Source of the DNA: an uncultured Sphingomonadaceae bacterium
GTDB taxonomy: Bacteria; Pseudomonadota; Alphaproteobacteria; Sphingomonadales; Sphingomonadaceae
Assembly: GCA_947499975.1 (NCBI GenBank)
Contig: CANMQE010000006.1
Coordinates: forward strand, 62,001 to 126,000
Length of the DNA: 64,000 nt
Direction: 5' to 3'
The notes beneath the pieces are model-generated. The model searched no databases and was not told where the DNA came from. It saw only the letters and a list, made by a program, of their open reading frames with translations. How positions within the stretch are numbered: position 1 is the stretch's first letter; each line of letters opens with the position of its first letter. The position numbers and the translations under genes were made by a program. Positions 8,669 through 18,031 of this stretch are shown piece after piece.

Positions 8669-10104
8669 CGGCCGTCTCCCAGGTGATGATCGTTCTGGAT
8701 GTCGGCCACATCGCCTGTCTGCGTCAACAGGCTCTTGCGGCGCAGGAAACGCCGCAGGCTTTCGGGCCCGATGCGCGGCGCGCCGTGGCCGGACCAGCCG
8801 AAACTGTCGGTGCCGAATGTCCGCATCTTGGCAAAGGTAAGGAAGGTGTCCTGCAGGAAGATGCCCCCGGCATTCAGCCTGCGCCCGATACCCTCGGCCT
8901 CCTCCTCGTCCCCGGCGATGACGCTGGCGGTAAGGCCGAAGCGCGTATCGTTGGCGAGGCGCACGGCCTCGTCGACATCGTCATAAGCCATGATCGGGAT
9001 GGTCGGACCGAATGTCTCTTCCTGCATGATCGCCATGTCATGCGTGACGCCGGTGAGCACGGTGGGCCGCAGATAGCGCCCGCCGTCGATATTCTCGATC
9101 TCGCCGCCGCATTGCACCTTCGCGCCCTTGGCGACGGCATCTTCTATGTGCCCCGCCACGATATCCGCCTGCGGGCCGTGGGTGAAGGGGCCGATATGGC
9201 CGCCGCGCGGATTGTCACTGTTGAGCCGCACCGCCTTCGCCTTCTCCACCAGCATGGCGACGAACGCGTCGTGAATGTCTCGGGCGACGTAAACCCGCTC
9301 TACCGAATAGCAGACTTGGCCTGTCGCATAGACAGCGCCGCGCAGAACGGCTGTCGTCGCGCGATCCAGATCCGCGCTGGCGGTGACGATGCACGGATCC
9401 TTGCCGCCCAGTTCCAGGTGGCACGGGATCAGCCGCTCGGCACAGGCCATCGCAACCTTGCGGCCCGTAGGTACGGACCCTGTGAAGCAGATCGTATCGG
9501 CTTCCCCGATCACCGCCTGCCCAACGTCGCCTGCGCCCATCACGTAATCGAACACCTGCGCCAGTTCGGGCACTTCCCGCACGGTTTCGAACAGGGTTTC
9601 GATGACACGAGGCGTAACCTCGGATGGCTTCAGCAAGACGGCGCTTCCCGCGAATAGCGCGGGCACGGCATCCAGCAGCGCCAGCATCAGCGGTGCGTTC
9701 CACGGCGAAATCACGCCCACCAGCGGATAGGCTACCACCTGCGATTGCACGCGCACGCTGGGCATGGACGGGCTCATCGCGTCATAATCCAGCGCGGCAA
9801 AGGCCTTTGGCGCATCTTCCAGCCAGCCGCCGATATTGCCCATGGTGATGAAGCCCTGGATATAGCTGGTGTGGCAGCCGCCGGTATCGTGGGCATCAGC
9901 CTCGCCAATATCGGCAGCGCGCGCCTTCACCGCGTTCAGCCAGCGCGCCATCACGGCGCAGCGCCCGCCCACGCCCATCGCTTCCCACTCCGGTTGCGCA
10001 GCGCGCAAGGCGGCAGCTTTCTGTGCCACATCCTGCTGCGTGGCCGCGGCGATGGCGTGATCCGCCCGTCCGGTGCGCGGGTTGATGACTTCCAGCTTAC
10101 CCAT
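8665..10104 (-). CDS. NAD(P)-dependent aldehyde dehydrogenase
   Basis: A 479-residue enzyme of the aldehyde dehydrogenase superfamily. Visible active-site elements are the PWNAP oxyanion Asn, the general base Glu in HLELGGKDP (E231) and the catalytic Cys in ATGQVCYSVE (C265). The ATG at 10104 is preferred over the GTG one codon earlier because GGGAGAGAGTG places the ribosome site at better spacing. It lies 44 bases after a TonB receptor gene and overlaps the downstream alcohol dehydrogenase by four bases. A role in oxidising an aromatic aldehyde such as vanillin or coniferaldehyde fits the context but is inferred. Confidence 0.92.
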   Translation of the reverse strand: MGKLEVINPRTGRADHAIAAATQQDVAQKAAALRAAQPEWEAMGVGGRCAVMARWLNAVKARAADIGEADAHDTGGCHTSYIQGFITMGNIGGWLEDAPKAFAALDYDAMSPSMPSVRVQSQVVAYPLVGVISPWNAPLMLALLDAVPALFAGSAVLLKPSEVTPRVIETLFETVREVPELAQVFDYVMGAGDVGQAVIGEADTICFTGSVPTGRKVAMACAERLIPCHLELGGKDPCIVTASADLDRATTAVLRGAVYATGQVCYSVERVYVARDIHDAFVAMLVEKAKAVRLNSDNPRGGHIGPFTHGPQADIVAGHIEDAVAKGAKVQCGGEIENIDGGRYLRPTVLTGVTHDMAIMQEETFGPTIPIMAYDDVDEAVRLANDTRFGLTASVIAGDEEEAEGIGRRLNAGGIFLQDTFLTFAKMRTFGTDSFGWSGHGAPRIGPESLRRFLRRKSLLTQTGDVADIQNDHHLGDGR

Positions 10105-10148
10105 CACTCTCTCCCAATTTGATGAAGTGCTGCAGGATAAGGGTCCGG

Positions 10149-12131
10149 TCAGAACCCGTAACGCAGCCCTATCCAGAATGTCTGCGGCACGCCCAGATCC
10201 AGCGTCCCGCCACGGTTCAACGTAACGATTTCCTCGTCCAGCAGGTTTTCCACCCGGCCAGTTACCGAAAGCCGCTCTATCAGCGGATACTGGGCGAACA
10301 GGTCGATCGTGGTGGCCGACGGCAGCACGTCGGTTTCCAGATCATCCTCGAACTGGTCTGCCACGTAGCGCAGCGTAGCGGCGAACAATGCGCCTTCCAC
10401 AGGGCGCCAGCTGGCGGAAAGGCTGGCCGCCCAATCGGGCGATTGCGCCGGACGCAGCCCGTCCAGCGGATCGGCAAAGCCGCTGCCGCGCACTTCTGCA
10501 TCGGTCAGCGCCAGCGTGCCGATCAGGCTGAACGCACCCGTCTGGTATTCCGCCGAAGCCTCGATACCCTGCGCCTCGATCGCATCCAGATTGCGGCGCT
10601 GGTTCAGATTGTTGCCGATGGTGACGTTGGCAACGGCGTTCTCCACCTCGTTGTCGAACGCCGTCAGCGAGAACTTGGCCCCGCGCACGGGCAGCCAGTC
10701 GATGCCGATTTCGTAGCCTTCCAGCCGTTCCAGTTCCAGGTTCTCGTTGGCGAGATAGGTGACGGGAAAGATCTGATAGGGGCGGTAAAGCTCGTTCAGC
10801 GTGGGCTGGCGAAGGCCGGTGTAGGCCGCGCCGCGCAGTCGCAGCGTATCGGTGGCCTGCAACAAAGCGCCCGCGCGCCAGCTGAAATACCAGTCTTCCC
10901 GGTCGTCGAAATTGTTCCGGCCATCGGCGCGGGTCTCGAAATAGCCATCGCGAATGGCGGATCGATCCACGCGCACGCCGCCCGTCAGCGTGAGAGCGCC
11001 GAGTTCGAAATCGTTCTCCGCGAAGAAGCCCAGCATGGAATTGACGCCGCCTGCGAAGCGCGGGCCGGAAAAGGCATTCACCTCCTCCAGATTGCCATCG
11101 GAGCGGCGATAGTCGACGCCCAGGCGCAGCGTGTTCGCCTCGCCCACGGGCGGGCGCACCTCGATCTTGCCGCCCAGCCCGGTGGACGGCGTATCGCGCT
11201 GGTCCAGTACCGGATTGAAGCTGCTGGAGGAGATCACGATATTGGTGAAATTGCGCCACTGCGCATAGCCCAGCACATCCACCTGCCACGGGCCGCGGCT
11301 GACGAGGCGGGCCGAGATGTCCTGCCCCTCGTTCGTGCTGTCCTGCCCGTCGAAACGCAGCGTGCGTGCATCGTCATAGGCAAGACCGCGAACCTGCAGC
11401 TCCAGGTCCTCGCCAATGGGCTGCACCAGCCTGCCGCTGACGGACCAGCTATCGAACTTTGCCCGCGCGGTGGCCGGAACGCGCTGATCTTCAGGCGTGG
11501 TGAAGAAGCCCTTCCCCCGGTCCCAGCGACCGCTCACCACGGCATAACCTTCGCCCACTTCGGGTGCGACGGTGGCAGATAGCTGCGTCTCAGCCCGGTC
11601 GTTTACCAGCGCCTGCGCGCTGAACAGGCCCAGCGTTGCCGCATCGGCGCTTTCTAGCGCGATTGTGCCAGCCAGTGCGCCCGCACCGAACGGGCCTGTA
11701 CCGCCGCCCCGCGTCACCTGCACGCGGTTCAGCCTTTCGGGCGCGACCGCATTGAACGGCACATAGCCGAAGAACGGATCGGTCAGCGGCACGCCGTCCA
11801 GCGTTACCAGCGCGCGAGTGGTGGCATTGCCGCCCAGCGCACGCAGCGTGACGCCTTGCGTGGTGGGGTTGGAGGAGCGGCTGTCGGAACGGCGAAATTG
11901 CTGGAAACCTGCCACGTTCAGCAGCACGTCGTCCAGCCTGCCGGATCCCGTTGAAACGATCTGCTCGCGGTCGATCTCCACGGTGGAGTAGGCGGGCGCA
12001 GCCGGAGTATCGGGCAGGCCTTCGCCCAGCACGATAATCACGTTCTCGCCCTCCTGCGGGTCTGCGTCCTGCGCAAGGGCGGTGGAAGACATGAGGGCGA
12101 TGGCAAGAGTGCCGGAGAAAGCGAGTTTCAT
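10149..12131 (-). CDS. TonB-dependent outer-membrane receptor
   Basis: A 660-residue receptor. It starts with a signal peptide (MKLAFSGTLAIALMSSTALAQ). A plug domain (TVEIDREQI, GVTLRALGGNATTRALVTLDGVP, RVQVTRGGG) follows, then a 22-strand-type barrel ending in an aromatic residue (GLRYGF), as needed for BAM recognition. It is the first gene of a minus-strand unit with aldehyde dehydrogenase, aryl-alcohol-type dehydrogenase and esterase, which suggests import of an aromatic compound rather than a siderophore. Sphingomonads use TonB receptors for lignin-derived aromatics. It diverges from a secreted NTF2-like gene 102 bases away. Confidence 0.92.
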   Translation of the reverse strand: MKLAFSGTLAIALMSSTALAQDADPQEGENVIIVLGEGLPDTPAAPAYSTVEIDREQIVSTGSGRLDDVLLNVAGFQQFRRSDSRSSNPTTQGVTLRALGGNATTRALVTLDGVPLTDPFFGYVPFNAVAPERLNRVQVTRGGGTGPFGAGALAGTIALESADAATLGLFSAQALVNDRAETQLSATVAPEVGEGYAVVSGRWDRGKGFFTTPEDQRVPATARAKFDSWSVSGRLVQPIGEDLELQVRGLAYDDARTLRFDGQDSTNEGQDISARLVSRGPWQVDVLGYAQWRNFTNIVISSSSFNPVLDQRDTPSTGLGGKIEVRPPVGEANTLRLGVDYRRSDGNLEEVNAFSGPRFAGGVNSMLGFFAENDFELGALTLTGGVRVDRSAIRDGYFETRADGRNNFDDREDWYFSWRAGALLQATDTLRLRGAAYTGLRQPTLNELYRPYQIFPVTYLANENLELERLEGYEIGIDWLPVRGAKFSLTAFDNEVENAVANVTIGNNLNQRRNLDAIEAQGIEASAEYQTGAFSLIGTLALTDAEVRGSGFADPLDGLRPAQSPDWAASLSASWRPVEGALFAATLRYVADQFEDDLETDVLPSATTIDLFAQYPLIERLSVTGRVENLLDEEIVTLNRGGTLDLGVPQTFWIGLRYGF

Positions 12132-12233
12132 GATGGATACTTCTTTGTAAGTTGATTTTGTCCGGCTTCTTAGCGAGCAGATCTTGCCGCGTCACCCCGC
12201 CTTTGGCACTAGGGCGGACGAGGAGAGGATTTA

Positions 12234-12806
12234 ATGCGTCAGATCATCGCCGTAGCAGCACTGGCCTCGCTCGCAACATGGAGCGCAAATGCCACGGCCC
12301 AGCCAACCGACGAAGCAACCGGCGATGCACCACAAGCCACACCGGCCAATGCCGCCGGCGCGCCAGCCCTGCCGAAAGATCACGAGGCCATGCTGGAAAG
12401 CGAGGACGCGACGCTGGAGGCGAACAAGCGGCTGGTCTACGACATGTATCGCATCGTGCTGCAGGCGGGACTGGCCGATCGCGCGGGCGAGTTCATTGCA
12501 CCCGATTACATCCAGCACAATCCCAATGCCGAGCAGGGTCTGGCCGGATTGCAGGATTACGTGCGCCACACGCGGCCGGAACGCGAGATCGAGGATCGGC
12601 TGGAACTGCCGCTGATCCACATCATGGCGGAAGGCGATTACGTGACCACGGCATTCCTTCGAGAACACAGCGATGCGGACGGCAATTCGCACTACTCCAC
12701 TTGGTTCGATCTCTACCGGATCGAGGATGGCCTGATCGCCGAACACTGGGATCCCATGCTGAAAACCGACGCGCAGATCGATCCGAACGAACAACGGCTG
12801 GACTAG
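12234..12806 (+). CDS. Secreted NTF2/SnoaL-like protein
   Basis: This 190-residue protein has a cleavable signal peptide (MRQIIAVAALASLATWSANATAQ), a low-complexity linker to about residue 45 and a SnoaL-like domain. The domain is of the type found in predicted aldol-condensation-like enzymes (ADYIQHNPNAEQG-like segment, DGLIAEHWDPM). A GAGGAGAGGATTTA leader supports the start. It is periplasmic or extracellular, unlike the other NTF2-like proteins of this window. It is divergent from the TonB receptor and only four bases before the M15-type peptidase gene. No catalytic function can be assigned from the sequence. Confidence 0.78.
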   Translation: MRQIIAVAALASLATWSANATAQPTDEATGDAPQATPANAAGAPALPKDHEAMLESEDATLEANKRLVYDMYRIVLQAGLADRAGEFIAPDYIQHNPNAEQGLAGLQDYVRHTRPEREIEDRLELPLIHIMAEGDYVTTAFLREHSDADGNSHYSTWFDLYRIEDGLIAEHWDPMLKTDAQIDPNEQRLD

Positions 12807-12810
12807 CAAA

Positions 12811-13533
12811 GTGGCCGGTCACCGCTTTGTGTCTGCGCTGCTGGTGCTGGCCATGTTGGCGGCGGGCGGCTGGTACTGGAAGAAGCAGGGCTATCCCTTC
12901 CCCGGCATCACCATACCCCTTGGCACGCGCGTGGATTCGCGCGCCGCGTTCGACGATTGGCTGGCGCAGGACCCGGCCCGCGCCGCCCGGTTCGCAGAGT
13001 TCGAGCGCTTCCTCGAAAGCCGCGATGTCAGCGGCATCGTACCCGCTTGGCAACTGGCCCGCGTCGACGGGTTCTATGCCGAGCGTTGCGAGCAGTCCCC
13101 CTTCATGATCCCGCCGGAGGATAGCTGGCCCAAAATCGTGCCCGCGCTGGAACTGGTGCGCAAGAATGTGGTGCCGCAAATGGGCGAGGTGCAGGTGCTC
13201 TCCTCCTACCGTTCGCCGGAAATCAATGTGTGCGCGGGCGGCGCCAGCGGCAGCAATCACCTTGATTTTGCAGCGCTGGACCTGGCGACCGTACCGCGGC
13301 GGCGCGGGCCGGAGCTTTATAGCGATGTCTGCGCGATGCACCGCGACGCCGGCGGGCAGAGCGGCATGGGCCTTGGCGCCTATTTCAATCCGCAGGAACC
13401 GCAGGCAAGCGGGGGCCGCTTCCACATAGACGCGGCTGGTTATCGCACGTGGGGCCGCGACTACACATCGCGCAGCAGCCCGTGCGCGCGTTTGCTGGCG
13501 GACGAAAATATGAGCGAAACCGGGGCCAACTGA
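12811..13533 (+). CDS. M15-family D-Ala-D-Ala carboxypeptidase-like protein
   Basis: A 240-residue protein with an N-terminal membrane anchor (residues 5-22) and a zinc peptidase domain of the M15 type. The first ligands are H150 and D157 (SNHLDFAALDL) and the last is H205 (GGRFHIDAAG). A conserved SSYRSPEINV segment precedes them. It would trim peptidoglycan peptides in the periplasm. The start is GTG at 12811, four bases after the stop of the secreted NTF2-like gene, so the two are co-transcribed. No strong ribosome site is visible, which suggests reinitiation. Confidence 0.8.
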   Translation: MAGHRFVSALLVLAMLAAGGWYWKKQGYPFPGITIPLGTRVDSRAAFDDWLAQDPARAARFAEFERFLESRDVSGIVPAWQLARVDGFYAERCEQSPFMIPPEDSWPKIVPALELVRKNVVPQMGEVQVLSSYRSPEINVCAGGASGSNHLDFAALDLATVPRRRGPELYSDVCAMHRDAGGQSGMGLGAYFNPQEPQASGGRFHIDAAGYRTWGRDYTSRSSPCARLLADENMSETGAN

Positions 13534-13555
13534 AGGCAGCGGGCCGCCCGCAAGA

Positions 13556-14188
13556 TCAGGCCTCGGAAGTTTTCCAGCCCCATGTCAGCAGGCACGGCGG
13601 GATATTGCGCCAGACGAAATCCTTTTCCACCCGTTCGAAATGCGCTTCTGTCAACTCGCGGGCATCGGGGCGGAACTGGTAGGTAAGGAACGCGCCGTTC
13701 TTGCGCAGTACGCGGCGGGTCGCTTCCACGATCTGATCGGCCACACCGTCCGGCAGGGTGGAGATCGGCAGGCCGGAAAGGATGAAGTCCGCTTTTTCCA
13801 GGCCAATGGTCCGCACGAAACTTTCCACGTCTGCAGCCGATCCCAGCATGGCGTGGAACCTGTCATCCTGAACCGTACGGTTCAGATAGTCGATGAAGCG
13901 CGGGTTCGTGTCGATCACCAGCAGCTGGCCACCCGGCGGCAGCCGATCCAGGATATGCGGGCAGAAGGTGCCCACGCCCGGCCCGTATTCCACGAACAAC
14001 TTGCATTCCTTCCAGTTCACCCGGTCCAGCATGGCATCGATGGTGACCTTGGAAGACGGGATTATAGAGCCTACCATGCGCGGCTCTTCCATGAAGCCGC
14101 GGAAGAACACGCCAAGCGGCCCCAGCAAGCGCCCCAGACCTTCCCGCGTTCCGCCGTTGATCGTCCGGGCTCGCTGGTTTCCCGTCAT
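13556..14188 (-). CDS. SAM-dependent methyltransferase, phospholipid N-methyltransferase (PmtA)-like
   Basis: A 210-residue methyltransferase with the SAM-binding loop FVEYGPGVGTF near residue 60 and the acidic residue after strand 2 (LLVIDTNPRFI). The N-terminal GFMEEPRMVGSIIPSS matches the group that includes phosphatidylethanolamine N-methyltransferase PmtA and rRNA-dimethyladenosine-like enzymes. The frame is open further upstream, but the ATG at 14188 gives a family-sized protein and the upstream extension has no family features. It stands alone between convergent and same-strand neighbours. A lipid target at the membrane is likely but not certain. Confidence 0.8.
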   Translation of the reverse strand: MTGNQRARTINGGTREGLGRLLGPLGVFFRGFMEEPRMVGSIIPSSKVTIDAMLDRVNWKECKLFVEYGPGVGTFCPHILDRLPPGGQLLVIDTNPRFIDYLNRTVQDDRFHAMLGSAADVESFVRTIGLEKADFILSGLPISTLPDGVADQIVEATRRVLRKNGAFLTYQFRPDARELTEAHFERVEKDFVWRNIPPCLLTWGWKTSEA

Positions 14189-14322
14189 GAAATTGGCACC
14201 TGTCTGCTGTTGCTGAATCAGTGGGTTGCGCAAACGCGCCGCCCCACATGGCCGTTTTCGGTCGCGAATCCAAGTGCCACCTGTCCCGCTCAGCAGCCCG
14301 AACGGTGCATTGCTGCGGCAGG

Positions 14323-15792
14323 CTACACCGTTACGGAAGCATCGGTGAGGATCGTCTTCGTTTCGACATAGGCGTGGATGCCCTCGTCGCCGCCCTCGCG
14401 GCCAATGCCCGATTGCTTGAAGCCGCCGAAAGGTGCTGTCCATTCCATGCGCATGCCGTTCTGGCCGACGACCCCGGTGCGCACACGGCGCGCGATGTCG
14501 TAGGCGGCCTGCGCATCATTCGTGAAGACGCTGCCGTTCAGGCCATAGTCGCTTTCGTTGGCGATGCGGATGGCGTCCTCCTCGTCCTCTGCCGGGATCA
14601 GGCAGAGCACGGGGCCGAAGATTTCCTCCTGCGCGATCTTGCTGGAGTTATCGACATTGGCGAACAGCGTCGGCTCCATATAGAAACCCTTGTTCATATG
14701 TGCCGGGCGTTGGCCGCCGGTGACAAGATCTGCCCCCGATGCCTTGCCCGCCTCGATATACATCTCGATCCGTTCCAGCTGACGCCGCATGGCGACAGGA
14801 CCAAGCTGCGTATCCTCGTCCTCGGGATGGCCGATCTTCACGCCCTTCATCACGCCCGCGATGGCTTCGGCCAGCTCATCGTGCCGCGCCTTGGGCACGA
14901 TGGCGCGGCTCAGCATGGCGCACACCTGCCCGCTCATCACGGTGATGGTGTTGCCAAGGATGCCTGCTGCCTGCTCGATGGGGAAATCGTCGCGGATGAT
15001 CGCCGCGCTCTTTCCGCCAAGTTCGAACGTCGCGCGCACCATGTTGCTGCCTGCGACGCTGGCAATATGGCGCCCCGCCCCGCTGGAACCTGTAAAGGTG
15101 ATCTTGTCGATCTGCTTTGAATGGACGAGGTGGTCCGCTGCCTCGCGGTCCGAAGGCACCAGGTTCACCGTGCCTGCGGGCAGGCCCACGGCCTCTGCCG
15201 CCTCGGCAATGATATAGGCTTCCAGCGGGGTTTCGGGTGATGGCTTCATCACCACTGTGCAGCCTGCGATCAGCGCGTAGAACACCTTGTTGGCCATGAT
15301 GGCGAAGGGGCCGTTCCAAGGCGCGATGGCAACCACCACGCCAACAGGTTCGCGCACCACGGTGACGGTGTCCACCGCCATGCCGGAGCGCTGCTCCGTC
15401 CATTCGAAACGTTCCCCCAGCGAAGCGATACCGCGCAGGCCCGCCACGCCGCCTGCGTGCATGGGGCCTGCCGCGCTGGCGAGGCCGCCGATCTGCGCCG
15501 TCCACGCGGCGGCCAGTTCGGGCACGCGCGTTTCCAGGTGGTCTACCATCTCCATCAGCTTCGCCATCCGCTCCAGCGGGGGCGTGGTGGGCCAGGGGCC
15601 ATTGTCGAACGCGTCGCGTGCAGCGGCCACGGCTGCGTCCATGTCGCGATTGCCGGCATGGGCCACGCGAGCAACCACGTCCTCGCTGGCGGGGTTCACC
15701 ACTTCGATGGAATCATTGGAACTGGGGGCCACCCATTCGCCGCCAATGAACAGCTTATCGGGGTGGCTGATGTTTACGCCTTCGGGGGTCAT
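14323..15792 (-). CDS. Aldehyde dehydrogenase paired with PQQ alcohol dehydrogenase
   Basis: A 489-residue aldehyde dehydrogenase. The beginning DKLFIGGEWVAPSS is typical; the APWNGPF oxyanion segment, the ATFELGGKSA Glu and the SGQVCAM Cys are all present. It follows the PQQ-dependent alcohol dehydrogenase by 16 bases on the minus strand and is the last gene of the NmrA-like / PQQ-dehydrogenase / aldehyde-dehydrogenase unit. The likely role is oxidation in the cytosol of the aldehyde produced by the periplasmic quinoprotein. It differs clearly from the other aldehyde dehydrogenase at 8.7-10.1 kb, so the two are not a recent duplication. Confidence 0.92.
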   Translation of the reverse strand: MTPEGVNISHPDKLFIGGEWVAPSSNDSIEVVNPASEDVVARVAHAGNRDMDAAVAAARDAFDNGPWPTTPPLERMAKLMEMVDHLETRVPELAAAWTAQIGGLASAAGPMHAGGVAGLRGIASLGERFEWTEQRSGMAVDTVTVVREPVGVVVAIAPWNGPFAIMANKVFYALIAGCTVVMKPSPETPLEAYIIAEAAEAVGLPAGTVNLVPSDREAADHLVHSKQIDKITFTGSSGAGRHIASVAGSNMVRATFELGGKSAAIIRDDFPIEQAAGILGNTITVMSGQVCAMLSRAIVPKARHDELAEAIAGVMKGVKIGHPEDEDTQLGPVAMRRQLERIEMYIEAGKASGADLVTGGQRPAHMNKGFYMEPTLFANVDNSSKIAQEEIFGPVLCLIPAEDEEDAIRIANESDYGLNGSVFTNDAQAAYDIARRVRTGVVGQNGMRMEWTAPFGGFKQSGIGREGGDEGIHAYVETKTILTDASVTV

Positions 15793-15808
15793 CTCGGTAT
15801 CTCCCGGA

Positions 15809-18031
15809 TCAGTAATTGGAAAGGATGGTGAGCGACTGCGTATCGAGCGGCAGGCCGTCCGCCTGCAATTGCAGCTCCCGCTCTCGCAAGGGGGCCTGCA
15901 CGCTGATCAGCCACGCGTGGATCGCCTTCACGTCCTCCTCGCTCAGCCGGTCCTCGAAATGCGGCATCCCGCGGCTGACGAACAATCCGCCGCGCACGAT
16001 CTGCTGGAAACCGGCATGCACGCCTCGGTTCATGCGCCTGAGATCCGGCAGCGGAGCACGCGGCTGGTTCGAATGGCAGATGCTGCAATTGGCGGTAAAC
16101 ATCGCATTGCCCGCCGCGATCATCTCGGGCGTGGCATCGGCATATTGCTCGGGCGGTTCCGGAGCGGGTTGCAGCGGCGGCAGATCCTCGGGGATCGCCA
16201 CCTGCCCGCCGTTCAGGCGGAACACCAGAATGCGGTTGGCATTCCCCTTCTCATAGGCGGCGGCATAGCGCGGCACGAAGCCCCAGCCACCGCCGCCCCA
16301 GCCGGTCTGCACGGCGACATATTGCACGCCGTCCACCATGTAGGTCATCGGGGCGGCCATGATGGTGGAGCCTGTTTCGATACTCCACAATTCCTCGCCC
16401 GTGTCGGCATCGCGGGCGAACACGGTGCCGCCTACATTGCCGTGGAACACCAGCCCGCTTTGCGTGGCCAGAACGCCGTGGCGATCCTGCCAGCCCAGTG
16501 CATCCACCGCCCATTTCGTGTCGCCCGTCATCGGATCGATGGCCCGCAGCTGGCTTTCGTAGGGCTTGGACGTCACCCATTCCCACGCGGCCTGCGCCTG
16601 CACCATGGCCCGCATCGGCGGGGGCAGCGTTTCGGCAGCGGCCTGAAGGTCGCTGGTGAAGATGATGGCAGCACCTGCGTTCAGGGCCTTTTCCTGCCGT
16701 TCCACATTGTCGATGGGGCCAGGAAGGAACAGCAGGTTCCCCATGTCCAGCACATGCGCGAAATAGGTGCCGCGCGTGGGATCATAGGCCGCGGGATACC
16801 AGTTGCGCGCACCGGGAGAGCCGGGATAGACGATCTTCGGACCGTCGGAATAATCCGATTCCTCCAGCGTGATATTGTGCCGCTGCGTCTCTGTATCGAA
16901 GCCGTCGCTCCAGTTCATGCGCACCAGCGGATTGACGGCGTGAGCGCGGCCGTCCTCGCGATCCACCACGTAGAAATTGCCGTTCTTGGGCGTGTGCATG
17001 ATGACGGGGCGCTGTTCGCCGTCCACTTCCAGGGAGGCAAGGATCATTGGCTGGGTTGCCGTCAGGTCCCAGTTGTCCTGCGGGGTTTCCTGGAAATACC
17101 AGTTCATCCGCCCGGTTTCACGATCCAGCGCCACCAGTGAATTGAGATAGAGATTGTCGCCGCCGCCTGGCGAGCGGATCGCCTGCGGATAGGGGCCGCC
17201 ATTGCCAGTGCCCACGATCACCTGGTCGAACTGCGGATCGTAGACAATTGCATCCCATGCGGTGCCGCCGCCGCCAATGTCCCAGCGGGTGTCCTCGCTC
17301 CAGGTTTCCAGCGCGGGCACCAGTTCGGGATTTTCCTGCGGTCCTTCGGCGGGATCGCGCGGAATGGTGAAGAAGCGCCATGCCTGCGAGCCGTCAGCAA
17401 TGCGATAGGCCGTGACATAGCCGCGTGCGTCATATTCGCTGCCGCCGTTGCCGATCACCACCAGATCGCCTGCCACTTCAGGGGCGCCGGTGGAGGTGTA
17501 GCCGCGGGTGTGATCCACCACGGTATCGACATCCCACACAGGCTCACCCGTCTGCATGTCCAGCGCCCAGAGCCTGCCGTCCAGCGCGCCGACGATGATC
17601 TTGCCATCGGCCACGGCGATGCCGCGATTGGCCTGGTCGCAGCAGGCCGCCCGGTTCACCTGCATGTCCACTTCGGGCGTGAAGGTCCACAACTCCTGCC
17701 CGGTAGCGGCATTCAGTGCATAGACGCGGCCGAGATTGCCGGAGGTGTACATCACCCCGTCGATCACCACGGGCGTTGCTTCCTGCACACGGGCGGTACC
17801 CATGTCGTATTCCCAGGCCAGCCCCATGCGCGACACGTTGCCGGGATTTATCGTCTCAAGCCGGGAGAAATGGCTTTCACCCCAGTCACCGCCGGGATTG
17901 TCCCAGTTCTCGCCCGCGCCCAGCGGCGCGTCACGCGATGCCAGCGGCGTGGCGGTCTGCGGTTCGGATACGGCGGCAGCGGTGCAGGCAGAAAGCCCGA
18001 TGACTGCGGCAAATGCGAGGAGGCGCTTCAT
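15809..18031 (-). CDS. PQQ-dependent quinohemoprotein alcohol dehydrogenase (type II)
   Basis: A 740-residue periplasmic dehydrogenase. The order is a lipoprotein-like signal (MKRLLAFAAVIGLSAC), an eight-bladed PQQ propeller and a C-terminal cytochrome c domain with a haem motif (C649, C652, H653). The vicinal disulfide C130-C131 (NRAACCDQANRG), a hallmark of PQQ alcohol dehydrogenases, is present. I chose the ATG at 18031 because it overlaps the upstream NmrA-like stop as ATGA and starts directly with the signal; another ATG lies three codons earlier. Electrons from the alcohol pass through PQQ to the haem and on to the respiratory chain. No PQQ biosynthesis genes are in the window. Confidence 0.93.
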   Translation of the reverse strand: MKRLLAFAAVIGLSACTAAAVSEPQTATPLASRDAPLGAGENWDNPGGDWGESHFSRLETINPGNVSRMGLAWEYDMGTARVQEATPVVIDGVMYTSGNLGRVYALNAATGQELWTFTPEVDMQVNRAACCDQANRGIAVADGKIIVGALDGRLWALDMQTGEPVWDVDTVVDHTRGYTSTGAPEVAGDLVVIGNGGSEYDARGYVTAYRIADGSQAWRFFTIPRDPAEGPQENPELVPALETWSEDTRWDIGGGGTAWDAIVYDPQFDQVIVGTGNGGPYPQAIRSPGGGDNLYLNSLVALDRETGRMNWYFQETPQDNWDLTATQPMILASLEVDGEQRPVIMHTPKNGNFYVVDREDGRAHAVNPLVRMNWSDGFDTETQRHNITLEESDYSDGPKIVYPGSPGARNWYPAAYDPTRGTYFAHVLDMGNLLFLPGPIDNVERQEKALNAGAAIIFTSDLQAAAETLPPPMRAMVQAQAAWEWVTSKPYESQLRAIDPMTGDTKWAVDALGWQDRHGVLATQSGLVFHGNVGGTVFARDADTGEELWSIETGSTIMAAPMTYMVDGVQYVAVQTGWGGGGWGFVPRYAAAYEKGNANRILVFRLNGGQVAIPEDLPPLQPAPEPPEQYADATPEMIAAGNAMFTANCSICHSNQPRAPLPDLRRMNRGVHAGFQQIVRGGLFVSRGMPHFEDRLSEEDVKAIHAWLISVQAPLRERELQLQADGLPLDTQSLTILSNY

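Noticed and set aside
10119..11582. A 487-codon plus-strand frame opposite the TonB receptor
   Set aside because: Antisense to a receptor with signal peptide, plug and terminal aromatic residue; translation shows no motif.
15287..17140. A 617-codon plus-strand frame across the aldehyde and PQQ dehydrogenases
   Set aside because: It crosses two genes with catalytic and haem motifs and has no domain of its own.
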